Part shown: positions 11,892-25,500 of the stretch, piece after piece | Layout of the letters: the number at the start of each line of letters is the position of its first letter | How positions within the stretch are numbered: the stretch's first letter is position 1 | Assembly: GCF_023278565.1 (NCBI RefSeq) | Contig: NC_064675.1 | Location: forward strand, 4,402,001 to 4,466,000 | DNA: 64,000 nucleotides | DNA from: Colletotrichum lupini | Taxonomy: Eukaryota > Ascomycota > Sordariomycetes > Glomerellales > Glomerellaceae | Direction: 5' to 3' | Translations under genes and position numbers: made by a program | The notes under the pieces: model-generated | The model's database searches: none | Told to the model about the DNA's origin: nothing | What the model saw: only the letters and a program-made list of their open reading frames with translations

Positions 11892-14800
11892 TTACGTCTT
11901 CTTGTGCTGGGCCAAAAACTCGTCTAAATCAACATGTATCCGTAACCCCTTGGACGACATCGTATTGAAGACGGACCGCAGCTCGAACTCGTCCATTACG
12001 CTGACGAGCGTCGTGTAGGCTTCGAGTGCCAGCTCCTTTGACCACGGACAATGGCGAAGACCTCGAAAAAACACATCCCTTGCCTTGGATCTAAGCTGTT
12101 GCCTCGCGTAGCTAAATTTGATGTAGCATCGCCATAGATCAGGATTGGACCTGCATGCCGGGCTGTCTAGTGCCCGCTCAAAGGCTGCTTGTGTGGAGTA
12201 CACGTTGCCCCTCTGCAGCTCATATCGAATCGCAAAGACACGGTTGCTGATGCTATCATTGGCGTTCGTGAGAGCGACTTTTCGGAGAATGTCACGAACA
12301 GGGTCGTCAATGCCGAACGTGGTTGACGCCCACGAGAACAGGCTCAAGAAGATTGTGTTGCGTGGAAACAACTCAATGCACTGGCTGAGCTGATCTCGCA
12401 AATACGCACGCCGGAATGGTCTGCCTTGACGTTAACCTCGAGACATTTGGAGGAATTAGGACATGCTTACCCTCGGCTTGCATGGTGGTAAAGAAGCCTC
12501 GCAGCGACTTGAAGAAGTCTCTCATGCGTCGACGACTTAGTCTGACCTTGAGCACAGAGTTCTGAAGACGCGGTCCAGATTTTCTCCATCGCAGCCGAGA
12601 TGCTTCCTTGCGCCTCTGATGCAGGCTCAGATCCTTCCTGGGCTGTGAGGTAGGCCAGCAATGCCAAGCTCTCGGCGGTAGCTATAGCTTCATCGAGCTG
12701 CTTCGTAGACATTTGATGCTCCAGAGTAGCCGATAATGATTGATGTACCTTGAGAAGTTGTGAAGGAGAGGGCGTGATTGCAAGGGCATTTCTCCAGGAT
12801 TCGTCTGTCGCAGCACAGATACGCACCAAAGCTTGAGCATTATTCCCTCCGTGGAGTTCCAGCCAAGCCCAGGTATTCCATAACATTGAGCCATCGATGT
12901 TGTTGGAGGTCTAGTAGATGATCATTAGAGCCTGGCCGATAAAATGTACATTGGTGTAGTGTTAGCACTTACGGTAATCAAACCTGTCGCTGAGCCAACA
13001 ACTTGGAGACCTATTCCCGCGTTGCCGTTGGAGAACTCGGCGAGAGCATAGGCATTGTATAGCCTGAGATTCGAGGGATCTTGCTTGATGAAAGTCTTTG
13101 CGCGCTTCTTGGTGTTGCTGGGATCATTGACAACTTCGATGGCCAGAGAGTACTCGGCCAGCTCCCGGTAGCTTCTCGACTTCAGCAGCAACCGAAGAGT
13201 GCTGGAGACCGCTGCTATGGTGACGGGTCCGTCAGACTCTTTGGACGTACTGGTCCACCCGCAAAACGGCGAAAACCATCCGGGACCAGCAAACAGCAAG
13301 TCAGCCGACAGCGCGTACCGAGATGCATCTTGCTTGAAAATTGGAACCAGCTTGGTTTCGTCTAGGACGTCGGATTCGTTGGGGCGCTGTAGTACGTCCT
13401 TCTCAAACAGCCTCATATTGCTCATGATCACTGTATCGTTCTCTGCAGCTTCCGTCCAGTCGCTGGTCCGGAATCCAGTGGGTAAACCGCAGAAGAGCAG
13501 GAAAGCATCAACTAGAGGCTTCCAAAGTGAGGGAACAACCTCTGACGGTATCACAAATAGTAACTCCTCAATGTCAGAGAACATAACAACACGGTAAGGG
13601 TCATCCTCGAGGACATCGTCGGTGGCTCGTGCCGGGTTCCTTGAGTTCGTCGCTCGAAGCCTTTCCGTTGCACCCCAGGACTTGTACACGTCTCGCGACT
13701 TGGGGACAGTATCGTCATCTGTCCGGGGTTCCGGAGGGTCGACAACGCCATCCATCTGGACGTAGTGGTTCCACCCGAGGGCATTGTCTTCTCCTATTCT
13801 TGGTGACTCGTCTTCCCAGAAGTCTTTGAACGAACTGACTATCTGAAGTTCTGCCATGGTGTCGCAGACCGCTGGCCGTTGCAAGTTGAGTTCCAGGAGC
13901 GCTTGCCAAGCTGCGACTGCGAGCTCGCGGAAGCCAGCATCGTACATGAACCTGGTTGTTCTGAGGAATACATAGACCATCTGCTCGTAGCGCTGGGTCT
14001 CTGCGTTACTTGCGAGGCGGCTTGGCCCGGGCGACATTGACACCATGGCCTGCTTGTAGACGGTCTGTAATCGATTGACCATGAGGGCTTTTATGTCGTT
14101 GTACTGGAACGCAACCAAATTCGCAAGTTTGTAGTCAGTTCTAGCCTTCCACAGACAAAAGCTATCATCATGCTTCTTCGCCAAATCCGCCCATTGGCTC
14201 TCGAGCTTTGAGGAAGACCAAACCTGTGCAGCTTCCAGCATCAAGCCAAGAAGGAGCCGTTCCTCATCTTCGGGCTTCTTTGCGTGAGACAGGGCAGACT
14301 CGAACATTGATATCTTGATTTCTGCAAAGCTGTGAACCTCGGCTTTGGTGGCGTCTCGGTCCAGGCTCCCGCCTGCATCAAGCAGCACGTCTTGATGATT
14401 GATCAGTTCAAACCAGGCTTCAATGTCTCCAGGGTGCTCCTTGACCCGACGGGACAATTGAATCGACCGTTGTCTCAGGGGATCATCGGATCCGACGTCG
14501 AAATCGCCACCTTCGGCATCTGAATCGAAGTCGATATCGCTGTCGGAAAATTCATGAGCCTTGGCCTTGCCTTTGATCGACCTGTACGCCGTCTTCTCAT
14601 CCTCTGATGATCCCGGCGACTCGGCGCGCTGTCGCTTCGATGACTTGCTCAGTGGAACAAAGTCCTCCTCAGCAAGATGTACATCGGTACCACTGGGACT
14701 GCTGCGTACGCGTATACGAAACGGCTTTGCACGGTGAGTCTTGGATTGGAAAAGAGCTCGATCTCGCAGCGTCGAGGTTCCTTCTCCCGGCTGTCGAATA

Positions 14801-15264
14801 CTGAAGCGCTCCTGCGGGCCGTCTCGATGAATGTACAGATATCCACCTGAGCCAAGGACTCGTCCACGGCCACTGCGGCGGTACAGGGGCACGCGAGAAC
14901 GATCATTGCCGCCGTATCTTCTGATTAAGGGGTCGCCCTTTTTGTCAAAGAAGAAAAGACCATCGCCGGGCTTGTCTTTCAGAACAGGTGCTACCTCGAC
15001 TCTCTTGACCAGAGCTCGTTCTTGGCTGGGACTGCGACTCCGACTTCGTTTGCGATGTTGCCGACGATGCTCGGATTCATGCTTCGAACGGTCATTGTGG
15101 CGTCGAGACTCATGACGAGCTCGTTCTTCCTTGGGCTTCTCTTCTCTATTCTTCTTCCGGCCGCGGGAACGCTCACTTGAAGAAGGTGGTGCTGCACCCG
15201 GGGCTTTGGGCTTGAACGACGAGAACTTCGGCACCGTCAACTTTTTATCCCCAGGCTCCGACAT
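11892..15264 (-). CDS. NRDE2 family nuclear RNA-surveillance protein
   Basis: NRDE2 (S. pombe Nrl1) is a nuclear protein that binds the exosome helicase MTR4 and the splicing machinery and influences RNA decay, R-loops and small-RNA silencing. Three exons are read, 15264-12973, 12910-12471 and 12420-11892, with 61-bp and 50-bp introns, giving 1086 residues. Residues about 20-95 are Arg/Ser/Lys/Glu-rich, like an RS tail or nuclear signal. Residues about 95-180 hold the conserved GDGLFFFDKKGDPLIRRYGG block and the GRGRVLGS block typical of the family's MTR4-binding region. From about residue 270 the protein is a helical HAT/TPR-like repeat array (LSRRVKEHPGDIEAWFELINHQD; later DNALGWNHYVQMD and FERALDSPACRSNPDLWRCYI). 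Length matches fungal homologues. Confidence 0.93.
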
Positions 15265-17581
15265 ATCGACGACACCGGCCCGCAGCTCACCGAATCATGA
15301 TTAATACCGAGAGTGAACTCGGCGTCGCGGCTGCCTGCTAATGTAAGCGGCTGACTGGGAGTACGCCCTGATGTCCAACTGCGCAAAGTTGATGCGTGTG
15401 ATGTGCTCTGGTGGCTATTGGCTACGGTGATGAACCAGAACGACGTCAAGGATACCGTGGCGTAAGTCGCGTTGTCGGCTTGACGGTGGCGGAAACGGGC
15501 AATTGTTGGTACTGGAGTACGGAGTACTGTAGAAACGTGGGGGTTTGGCAGCGATCGACCTCACGCATAAGGCAGAAATTAGAACACAGAACACGACAAC
15601 CTTAATCGAACGGTAGCAGCCACGCAGCGTCGCACCTCACCGTTAAAGAAACCTGGGCATGTGTGGTTTGGTTTTCGGAGCTACGGCTGGCATTGAGCGC
15701 CTTCAACGGTACGGAAAATTGGGTACAGGGACCGTGGCATGTGATTGGCTTGCCCATCTTATGTAAGTCACCTGGGGTTCACTCTGCCTCTGCGAGTGGA
15801 AGAACCATGAAAACAGGACCAGGCCCAGGATTTTGGTTCTGATGGGCCTCGGCTCTGTCTCTGAATCCAATTATTCGGAAACGAGGACTAAACGGGTCGA
15901 CCGGTCCGCTTGAAAATAGATGACAGGCAGGAATGGCGATGGCGATGGCTTTGAAAGCTTTGATGTCGTTGTTGATGAGGGTGTCATGTCTTAATCTGAC
16001 TGACACTGGCTGACTGCTCTTGGGACTAGTATAGTGCCAGTCAACATAGGATTAAGGCCAAAGCAATCGAAGCACCACGCCAAGTTGGAGGGTTGGATGG
16101 TTGGATGAAGGATGGGCAGAGTTCGGAACATTCCAGGATGGGGACGTGGAGAGCGACCCGTGACTGAGGACTTGAGGCGCTGGAACGGGACAAGGGTGGG
16201 ATTCGGGATTGACAGTCGCTTGACTCACGCACCTTGCAGACGTGGGATTGGATACGGATTGCACTCGGAATGATGCCCTGGAGGAAGGCGGTATGGGGGA
16301 TAAGTTGGCATCGGCGCACCGCACCTTGGTAAGCATGGTGAAATACCTTATACCCTAGAAATGTGCCTTTGCTGCAATCCAGCATGAAAAAGGGCGGTGG
16401 AGGGGAGCGGGAAACAATGAGTGAGTCGGCAATTTGGGTAATGGAGGGACAGTACGTACTCCGTACTCACGGAGTGGTGAAAAAGATGAGGGACGGCCGC
16501 AATGGTGCAATCTCAGGGTCCTCGGTCGATCTGACCGTTTCGGCGGGAAATGCGCTAGGCGTCAGCCAATTACTGCGTCTAAATGTCTTGCAGAAGCATC
16601 CACCCTAAGGGTCACCCGGTGCAAATGACCTCAGAGCCAAGAACGCCCTCCCACCGCTACGAATTATTTACACACTTTGCGGCACTGCCAAACTGTTCAG
16701 GGTGGATCACGCTCTTACAACTTACCGCGCGTGCCCCCGGCGCAAATACGCTGCACAGCCCAACCTGGCCAACCTTTGGTGTCCCTTGTGGCCCTTGGGG
16801 CCTTGGGGGGCATTCGGGAAAGTGGACGGGCGACAGCTCCATCTCGAGGCCTGCCGCACCTTCTAGCACCCGTCTGGGTATTTCGTACTACGGAGTAGAA
16901 TAACCAAACTATCGGGGCACCTTGCGGCTTTCTCCCCAGCTTCTTTTCAAGTAGATGGCTACTTTTATTCTTTTCCCCTAAACATCCTCCTCCTTATCCT
17001 CCTCCTCCTCCTTCTTCTTTCTCGTCTTGCCCACCCTCCAGCGTTCTCCCCCGGCCTCGCCGTGTACACACCCGGCGACGCAGTATACACGCCAAGGAAC
17101 ATGTCTCGCCCGCGATAGTCATCCGCCTACACGTTTCGTCGCATCTGACACCGAACCCCACGTCGTGATCCTGTCTCCCGCCTCCCCCAACCTTGCGCTT
17201 GCTGTGCTCAAGGTTGTCTGCAGCCTTGGAACTTGGAACGCCTACCAAGTTCACTAGGTTCACGTGCTAAAACTTCAGCTTGCTTCAACCTAAAACCATA
17301 CAGCTTGCTTATCAGGACAGCCTTCCCTTCGAGGCTTCCGCAGCTACCCCTGATCATCTTTTGTCCAAAGCCCAGATTCTAGACTACTTGACTGCGTCGA
17401 ATGCTATCCCATCTTCCTGAAAGCTGCAAGCTTCCGCTCTTTTGCCAACTAACATCAACCTTGCCTGGACTGCCGCCAAAAGTTGCTGGTTGAGTCGAAA
17501 TATCCAAGATTCGAAACAAACTCCAGAACTCAAACGGTTCGAGCCGTCTTCACACACACCTACTGCGTAGTCAGCCCAATT
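15265..17581. promoter_or_regulatory. Divergent intergenic region between NRDE2 and the CLC gene
   Basis: A 2.3-kb gap between head-to-head genes. It contains three copies of the TACGGAGTA 9-mer (15518-15526, 16457-16465, 16889-16897) and a pyrimidine TCC-rich tract (about 16984-17020) typical of fungal promoter or leader DNA. No coding frame was accepted. Confidence 0.5.
16984..17020 (+). repeat. TCC/CTT pyrimidine microsatellite
   Basis: An uninterrupted pyrimidine run of CCT/TCC/CTT units lies about 560 bp upstream of the CLC start codon. Such tracts are common near fungal transcription starts; a specific role here is not shown. Confidence 0.7.
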
Positions 17582-20550
17582 ATGGCGGAATTACCGGACG
17601 ATAACGCGCCTTCGGGCCCTCCCTCGCCGATGAGTACGCGACGACCGAGATTCGACTCTCGGAGAAGCTCGGTCGGAGGAGAGCCGGATGAGCGCTCCCC
17701 TCTGCTTCTGGGTGGCGCAAGATCAAGAAGGCGTCTTCACCAATCCGGTCCGGAGAGCCCAAAGTATCTGACTCCGGGCCTGTCAAGAAATCATAGCACT
17801 GCCGGTATGTCGTTCCGATGTTTTCACATGCTGCGTCTGTATCAGGAAACCGAGAAACCAAAAAGGCTAACTTGCACCCTCGCTATCCCAGGGAGCATCA
17901 GAAGTTTACACCACAGTCGCAACCCGTCCTTGGGCCAACGCCTCTCACATGCCTTCTCCGACTTTCCCGATCCGATGAGCGAGTCGAAACGATCAATACA
18001 ACCCAACGAGCGCGTATGGTACGATCAGTTTACATCCACCGACTGGGTCCATGATAATATCATCGATGCCCACCGAGTCAAGGCTCTGAAGATGCGCAAG
18101 GACTTTCGGGGAAGGTTATATGCCATCTTCGACGCTTCACAAGGATGGATTCTGAGTGCGCTATGCGGTTTCATCGTCGCCCTCGTCGCCTACGTAGTCA
18201 ACTTATCGGAAGCCACTGTCTTCGATTATAAGTACGGATATTGCGCGCGGGGCTGGTACATTAGCGAGAGAGTATGTTTTACTGCAACCAAAGACTTTTA
18301 GAAGACGCTAACGCTGTGTATAGAATTGCTGTCCGAAGCAAGGCCCTTGCGAAGATTGGCAAACCTGGTCCGAGGTTTTGAGGTTTTGGCCATTTGGAGA
18401 TGTAGGCACCGAATTCACCATCTATTTGGTTGGCTGCGTTAGCTTGGCAGGCATCGCCTGTGCCATGACCTTGACCACAAAGACCGTGGTACCCTCGGCA
18501 TACCGGATGACGACGTTCGACGAAAACCTCGCGGCAGAGCTTGCGCCGTACGCAGACGATCCGACGAGCGACGAAAGCCCGACTCCCCCAGAAGTCGTTG
18601 AGGCGATTGAGGCCGCTGTACCTCCCCCGATGGTGTATTACTCTGCTGCCGGGAGTGGGGTGGCCGAAGTGCGTGTCATTCTCAGTGGTTTTGTCCTGCA
18701 CGGTTTCCTCGGTGTGAAAACCTTGGTCATCAAGTCTGCCGCTCTCATTCTCAGTGTGGCGTCCGGCCTCAGCCTCGGCAAAGAAGGCCCCTACGTGCAC
18801 ATTGCTACCTGTATTGGAAACATTGCTTGCCGTCTCTTTTCCAAGTATGACAAGAACGATGCCAAGAGGCGCGAGGTGTTGTCTGCAGCTGCAGCTGCAG
18901 GTGTGGCCGTCGCTTTTGGCGCTCCTCTAGGAGGTGTTCTCTTCGGTCTCGAGGAAGTCTCGTATTTCTTCCCAGCGAAGACACTCTTCCGCACCTTCTT
19001 CTGCTGTATTGTAGCCGCACTATCGTTGAAGTTCCTCAACCCCTACGGCACACACAAGATTGTAATGTTCCAAGTCAAGTATGTGGCAGATTGGCACTAC
19101 TTTGAGATCGTCTTCTATATCGTCATCGGCATCCTGGGTGGTGCTGCCGGTGCTCTTTTCATCAAAGCCTCTAAGCACTGGGCCAAATCATTCAGAAGGA
19201 TCACTTTCATCAAGACGTATCCAATGCTCGAGGTACTTCTGGTTGCTGTCGTCACCGGTATCATGAGTTATTGGAACGTCCACACAAAGCAGCCTGTGGC
19301 CAAACTGATGCTTAACCTTGCAGCCCCATGTCACGACGGCTCCGGTCGCGAAGACTATGGCCTCTGCCCAACTGCTATGAAGGACATTCCACCTGTGCTT
19401 CTCAGCCTTTTCACTGCATTCCTTATCAAAGGTTTCTTGACGATCATCACGTTTGGCATTGTAAGTACGTCCATTTCCCAATTTGATCACCATTCTAATA
19501 CCCTCTCAGAAAGTTCCTGCCGGTATCTACGTTCCGTCCATGGTGGTCGGCGGTCTCATGGGCAGACTTGTCGGCCATGTGGTGCAGTACATGGTTCTGC
19601 TTTGGCCCGACTTTGGGTTGTGGGGGGCATGTGCCGCAAAGGAGGCGGGATCCTGCATTCAGCCGGGAGTATACGGTCTCATTGCTGCTGGATCAACCAT
19701 GTGCGGTGTAACCCGACTCTCAGTTACACTTGCAGTCATTCTGTTCGAGCTTACCGGCAGCTTGGATTATGTTCTGCCATTCTCTCTGGCAATCTTGGTG
19801 GCCAAGTGGACTGCGGACGCCATTGAGCCGAACAGCATCTACGTAAGTTGCAGAAATGCGTTGAGTTCGGGCGGCTACTGACTATGATAGGATCTCCTGA
19901 CAAGCATGAACTCGTACCCCTTCTTGGACAACAAGCACAAGCCCATTTTCACTTCGGATCTTGCAGACATCGTTCCTCGTGTCCGACGTGAACGCGTCAT
20001 TGACATCAGCGCCTCTCCAGTGGTGTCTGCAGTCAGCCTTCGCAGCAAGTTGCAGACCCTCCACAGAGCTGGAGAGATTGACGGAGGTCTTCCCATCATC
20101 CGGGATGGCATCCTTGTTGGCCTAATCCCCGCTCCAGACTTGGAATTTGCTCTCGATAACTTGGATGACGAGGCATCAAGCATGTGCTTGATGGCCCAAG
20201 TTGCAACCATTGAGGACTCTGATGATGATGATGGTGAGACGGACAAGACTGATTTTACTCCATACATCGACCCTGTAAGTGGCCATCGGACCTTGCGAGT
20301 GATATCGAGGCTAATTCTCGTCAACAGGCACCTGTGGCTTTGGACATGCGATCCCCTATGGATCTTGTTTACGAGTGTTTCGTCAAGCTCGGTCTGCGCT
20401 TCGTGTGTGTGCTGAAGAATGGACGTTATGCAGGAATGGTGCGTAATTTCTTGATTGTTTGACGAGTTCTTTTGGCTAATTCTATTTCAGGTACATAAGA
20501 AGAGCTTCGTGAGATACATGCGGGATCTTGAGGAGAAGGAGGGCCATTGA
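17582..20550 (+). CDS. CLC-type chloride/proton exchanger with CBS domains
   Basis: A CLC family transporter of the endomembrane (CLC-3/4/5, yeast Gef1-like) type. Seven exons are read: 17582-17804, 17892-18271, 18324-19460, 19510-19842, 19891-20274, 20328-20438 and 20491-20550, giving 875 residues. The anion-path motifs are GSGVAEV (311-317), GKEGP (gating Glu355) and AGIYVPS (584-590). Glu412 in LEEVSYFFP lies 57 residues after the gating Glu, the same spacing as the proton glutamate of ClC-5, so Cl-/H+ exchange rather than channel behaviour is inferred. NSIYD near residue 691 probably supplies the anion-binding Tyr. Two CBS domains follow (about 705-770 and 815-874), with an acidic linker (EDSDDDDGETD). 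The N-terminal 75 residues are Ser/Arg-rich and contain DERSPLLL, a likely dileucine sorting signal. Intron 1 (87 nt) is in frame without a stop. Confidence 0.95.
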
Positions 20551-22540
20551 TCTGGTGTCCATTTCTGGAGCAACAAACCAGAAGTTTGGGCTCAAATCAC
20601 CTTTGCATTATGTTTTTGCACCTTGCCAGCATTTTCACCTCCGACATGTTTGGATACATTGTCAGAGACGGAGGAAGTCTGTTTTAGTTTTTGCATACCG
20701 CCCATGTTTCGATACTTGCGGCTTAGCGTGCCTGGGTATGGCGTTCATATCATGTTTCTCTTTAAGATACTGTCTCCTAGAGCATTCCTGGATGATCGAC
20801 TGTGCTCGAACCTGGATGTATAGCATTTTCTCTTTGGCTGGGAAAGAAGGACAGAATACTTGGGGAAAGGCTAGAATGATTATTGTGCACATAAAGAGTG
20901 TCGTCGCAACAAATGCACGAAAGTAACCGCAGCAGACAGAGTCTCATTTCCCAATCTTTCGAGACCGCTTTGAGTGAGGTTTTGGTGAAGCGATATAATT
21001 GAACAGATGTGTCAGTTAACCGGCCAAAGCCCCCCGTAGGCCGGGCATTGGCCATTCCCGTCATCGAAGATAACCTTCGGCATCCGGCGCGCATCCCCTC
21101 GGCCGCCGAAGTGGAGTCCTTCAACCGGCTTCGGCCCGACCGGACCCAGCCCGGGCTTGTCGCCACCGGGCAGAACAATTGCACTGGAGCGGGAGGTTAA
21201 TGCCAATCCTGTCTTATGCGCTTCATTCTACACTTTGGTCAAGTAGGCAACACACGCCGACGGCGAGAGGAGGGGCGAAATTCAATCTCTTAGTTTAGGT
21301 ATGGCGCAAGAACCGGCAACCTTTCCCGGTTCCGGTTCTCCGGTCCCGTCATCGGTCGGTGGGTTTTTTGATTCGGCGAAGCGCTAAGGGTAGTCCCCAG
21401 ATATTTGCCCCTGGTGGTGGAGATGTTCGTTTCCACCTGGGGGGGGGATTTATTCTCCATTTCTTATCAAGGTATCTGTATCAATGGGGCTGGTGCTTAT
21501 CGCCTGATCTTTGTGGTTTGCAATGCGACGGAATCACACCGGGGTTTTGGAGGGTGAATTGAGAGGATAACATCAGTACATCTGGGGGAAAGAGGGTTGA
21601 TGTGGCGAAAAGTAGTTTGAGAATGTTCATGAGGCTGAAGATGCGCCAAAGACGGCATAAAGGACCAACTTGGAGGCGATTGTGCGCAAAGCGAACCGAT
21701 TGGGCGAAATCTGGGGTACGTTCACCGCGGTAGCGCGCTTCCTTTGCCCAGGAGGAGAAGATACCTCCTGCACCCAAGCTCCAACAGAGTTTCGTCGTAT
21801 CAGGATGAACATGGCCGAGCTTCCTATAACTAACGCAAGCTACTTACACCTGCCGAATGTGTTGATTCTCTGAAAGAGCAAGTCTGCCCGAGTGTGAAGT
21901 TTCTCGGTTCTAAAGAGTGTCAACCTGCCTAAAGTGATAAGTCTGTGCCTATTCACGCCGTTTACGCGAGCCGCTGCTGGCTTTGCCGCAGGTTATCTAC
22001 TACGGGAGTAAGGTAAGGTACTTAGGGGAAGCGAGGACAAGAGAAGGCGGTGGCGGCGTAAACGGCGTAAATTACCCCTCCAAACCAAGGCCCGTGTGTA
22101 AGGCAAGGTACCTCAGCAAGGCAGTGTGTCACTGCTATGTGTGTGTGAGGTCAGGCCCAAGGACCCCAGCTTTCAATCTGCCCCACATTTCCCTTGACTG
22201 GCACGTAATCTTGGCAGGTCTCCCCGTCATCGCATTCGCTGGGAGTTGAGAGACCTTGCCGTGCTTGCAACCTTAGCTTCTTCCCCCGACCAGCAAGAAG
22301 ATACCAATCTTTCCGCAATAGATAGGTGAGGTAGCTGAGGGAGTGGCGCTCGGTCTGGTCGTTGCGGTCAGGAAATCCAAGGGCAAAGGTACCTTACCTT
22401 GACTCAAATCCAGACCAGGGGACCAAAGCTCGAAACAAGACACATCCGTACTACATGCGCTACTGCGGCTGCTGCTACCACCTATCTAAGGTGCATCCGT
22501 ACTTGCTCTCCACCACCGGCAACGGCAACGCGGCGTCGAG
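20551..22540. other. Gap between CLC gene and the RIP-degraded element
   Basis: About 2 kb with no accepted gene. The first part is the CLC 3' UTR. The right third (about 21980-22540) carries several GGTACCT/AAGGTA-type short repeats. The base composition is normal up to the inverted repeat at 22541, so the AT-rich island starts abruptly. Confidence 0.5.
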
Positions 22541-22573
22541 TACGGCAGACTGCAAGAGGCACTCCGCCAAAAC
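22541..22573 (+). repeat. Left terminal inverted repeat
   Basis: 33 bp that are the exact reverse complement of 27432-27464. It retains several CpA dinucleotides although the interior has lost nearly all of them. Because the terminal TA is self-complementary, the true element end could be either this T or the C two bases inward. Confidence 0.93.
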
Positions 22574-25500
22574 ACTTTTTTTATATATTAAAGCAGAAAT
22601 CGTTTTTTACGGTTACCTTACTACCTAGGATAGGGTTTAGACTAGTATAATAACCTATAAATAGGGGTTATAGAGATTTATAGTTTAAGGGATATTTTAA
22701 TTTCGTAATATATTAAACTATATAGTAGTATATAAAATTATATAATATCGTACCCTAATATAAAAGTTTTTCTTCTCTTTATAACTTTATTATAGAAGTA
22801 ACTACTACTTTTTACCTTTTTATAAATAAAAATTACTCTTTACTTAAGTTATTAAACTAATAGCTCGTTTATAAATATTATAATATAAATTTATAATAAC
22901 TTTTAATTTTTATATAAGACGTTACTAAACTAATTAACCTTAAAATACCTCTTTATAAAGCTATTCTAAAACGACTAATTAATAATAATACTTATATAAG
23001 CTTTGCCCTTTTTATATAATAAGAACGTATAAATATATAAGCCTTAATATTAATAAAATCTCTTTTTACGGGCTTAAAAGAGCGGGAACGAAGTATTTAG
23101 TAAATAAAAAAAGAGCTAAAGTAATTACTAATAATTATTATTTTTATTATATTATATAACATATCCTTTTTTAAGAACGAACTTAACGGTTTCTAAATAA
23201 CGACTTATACTAATATTTAAGTTATTAAAAAGTTTATTAAGAAAGTTTAGTTTAATTACTTTTTAACGTTTACTTTATATTAAGATATAATGCGATCTAT
23301 TATTTTATATTTTATAATAAACTAATAAATTCTTTTAATAAAGTAAATAGTATTTCTAATTAATATAAAGAATCCTTATAATATTTTAAAGTATTATAAA
23401 GTAATATATAAAGCTATAAGTTTAGAGAGATTCCTTTTTAAAACTTCGATCTTATATAAAAAAGATAATTACTAACTTTTTATTATTTTTTAAATTAGAA
23501 TTAAGTCGCTAGTTATTAAACTTTAGTTAATAAAAAAGGGAAAAGGTTATATAAAGCTAATTATAACTAAAACTTTAAGTAAAACGACGTATAGAAATAT
23601 TTTAAAAACACGGCTTTTAATAGGTATTAGTATTAAATTAACGATAAAAATTAAGGAGGAATTATTAATTAAGTAAGAAAAGAAGATTATTAAAAAGGAG
23701 GTAAAGGCTAAGAAAAAGGATAAAAAGGATAAAAACGATAGGAAAGACGAGATTATAATAGTTCAATAAGAAAATAAAGTTTATAATAATAAATAACTTA
23801 GTATATTATAAGGATAGAAACGAGCATTCTCGTTAGTAAATAGTTTAGAATAAACTATAATTATATTTATAATTCCTTTTCGTCCTTAGTATTACTTATA
23901 ATTACGAAGCTATTTAATACTTTAAAATTAATTTTAAAATCTTTTAATCTTTACTTAACCTATATAATACTACCCTATAGTTTACTAAATAAAATAACTT
24001 TTAATTAGAGCTTATTATATATATACTACTTTAAATAAATACGAAGATATTAATACGCTTTAAAATAAAAATAATTAGCCTCGCTAAACTTCGTATTTTT
24101 AGCTAATATAGTTAGGGAGCCCTTAATAATTAAGGTATAAATTTATAAAGTAACTTAAAAAAAATATATATCTAAATTATTATTATTCTAAATAGCGTTT
24201 AATAATTATTAAACTTAGTCTTAATTAATTAGCTATATAAAGTTTTATATAGTTCGTAATATAAGTTAATAGTATAATTACTATAGCTAACTAAAAATAA
24301 CGTAAGAGCGACCTTTTTAATAACGAATTCGATAAGAGTTTTAAATTTATACAAAGTTAATAAAATTAGAACGAATTAGTAATATATACGTAAATAAAAG
24401 TACAATTTAGTTAGAGAGTATATTTATATAAAATAGCCCTTAGAACTTAAGTAGTTAGAAGTATTTTTATAAACGTAAGTATACTTATATATATTAAAAT
24501 ATATATTACTTACTCACTAATATATTAATCTATTTTGATAAAAACGATTTTACTAACTCTTAATCTTAACGTTATAAATACTTTTACTAAAGATTTAGTA
24601 ATTACGGAATATAATTAGACTTTTTATTATTAAACGGTATTATAAAAGGTAGTAATAAATACTAAATATAAGAACGGTTTCTTTTCCTTAGTCTAAACGA
24701 ACTTATAATAATATAAATCCTCGTTATTAAATAATAGTAAGATATTATATAAGTATATTCCGGGACGTATAAGTAAAAACCCCTATATAGAACTATATAA
24801 TAAACTACGAATAAGTATTAATACTAATATAGATTTTAAATCTAAATAGTAAAAGCTTATTATACGTATTTAAAAACTAAATATAATTTAGTCTAAGAGT
24901 CGTAAACCTTTTATAACGGTACCTTATCTTACTTAACTAATCTTAAACTTATTATAAAAAGGTTTTATAATATATAAAGTATAGTTTATCTTAGCTAATA
25001 ATATAAGCTTATTAGCGAACTTATATATAAAAATACTCTCTACTATACTTTTTAATACGGTAAGTAACTTTTAGTATACTAAAAAAGAACTTTTTTAATT
25101 ATTATTATATAATTACGAGCTATTTTAGTATTTATCGTTACTAAAGCTAATTCTATTAACGAAGTATTAATAATCTTATAGTTATAATTATAAATCCTTT
25201 AGACTAGAGTTAAAAAAGGATATTTTTATTATTTAAACATTATTAAAAGAATAATTCTTAAATACGAATTAATAGATCCTTAGAAAAGACCGTATACTCT
25301 TCTCATCGTAAGTCCTATTTCGTAAGTTAACGTTCAAAAGTTCGCTTTATAATTCTAATATTAGAAACTATAAAAATATATATAATAATTATATTATAAG
25401 TTTAATTACTTTTTAACTTTATAATAATTATTGTTTAATATAATAAAAAATTAATACGCGGTCGTACTATTTTAAAAAAGTAGTAATATATAAAGTAAGA

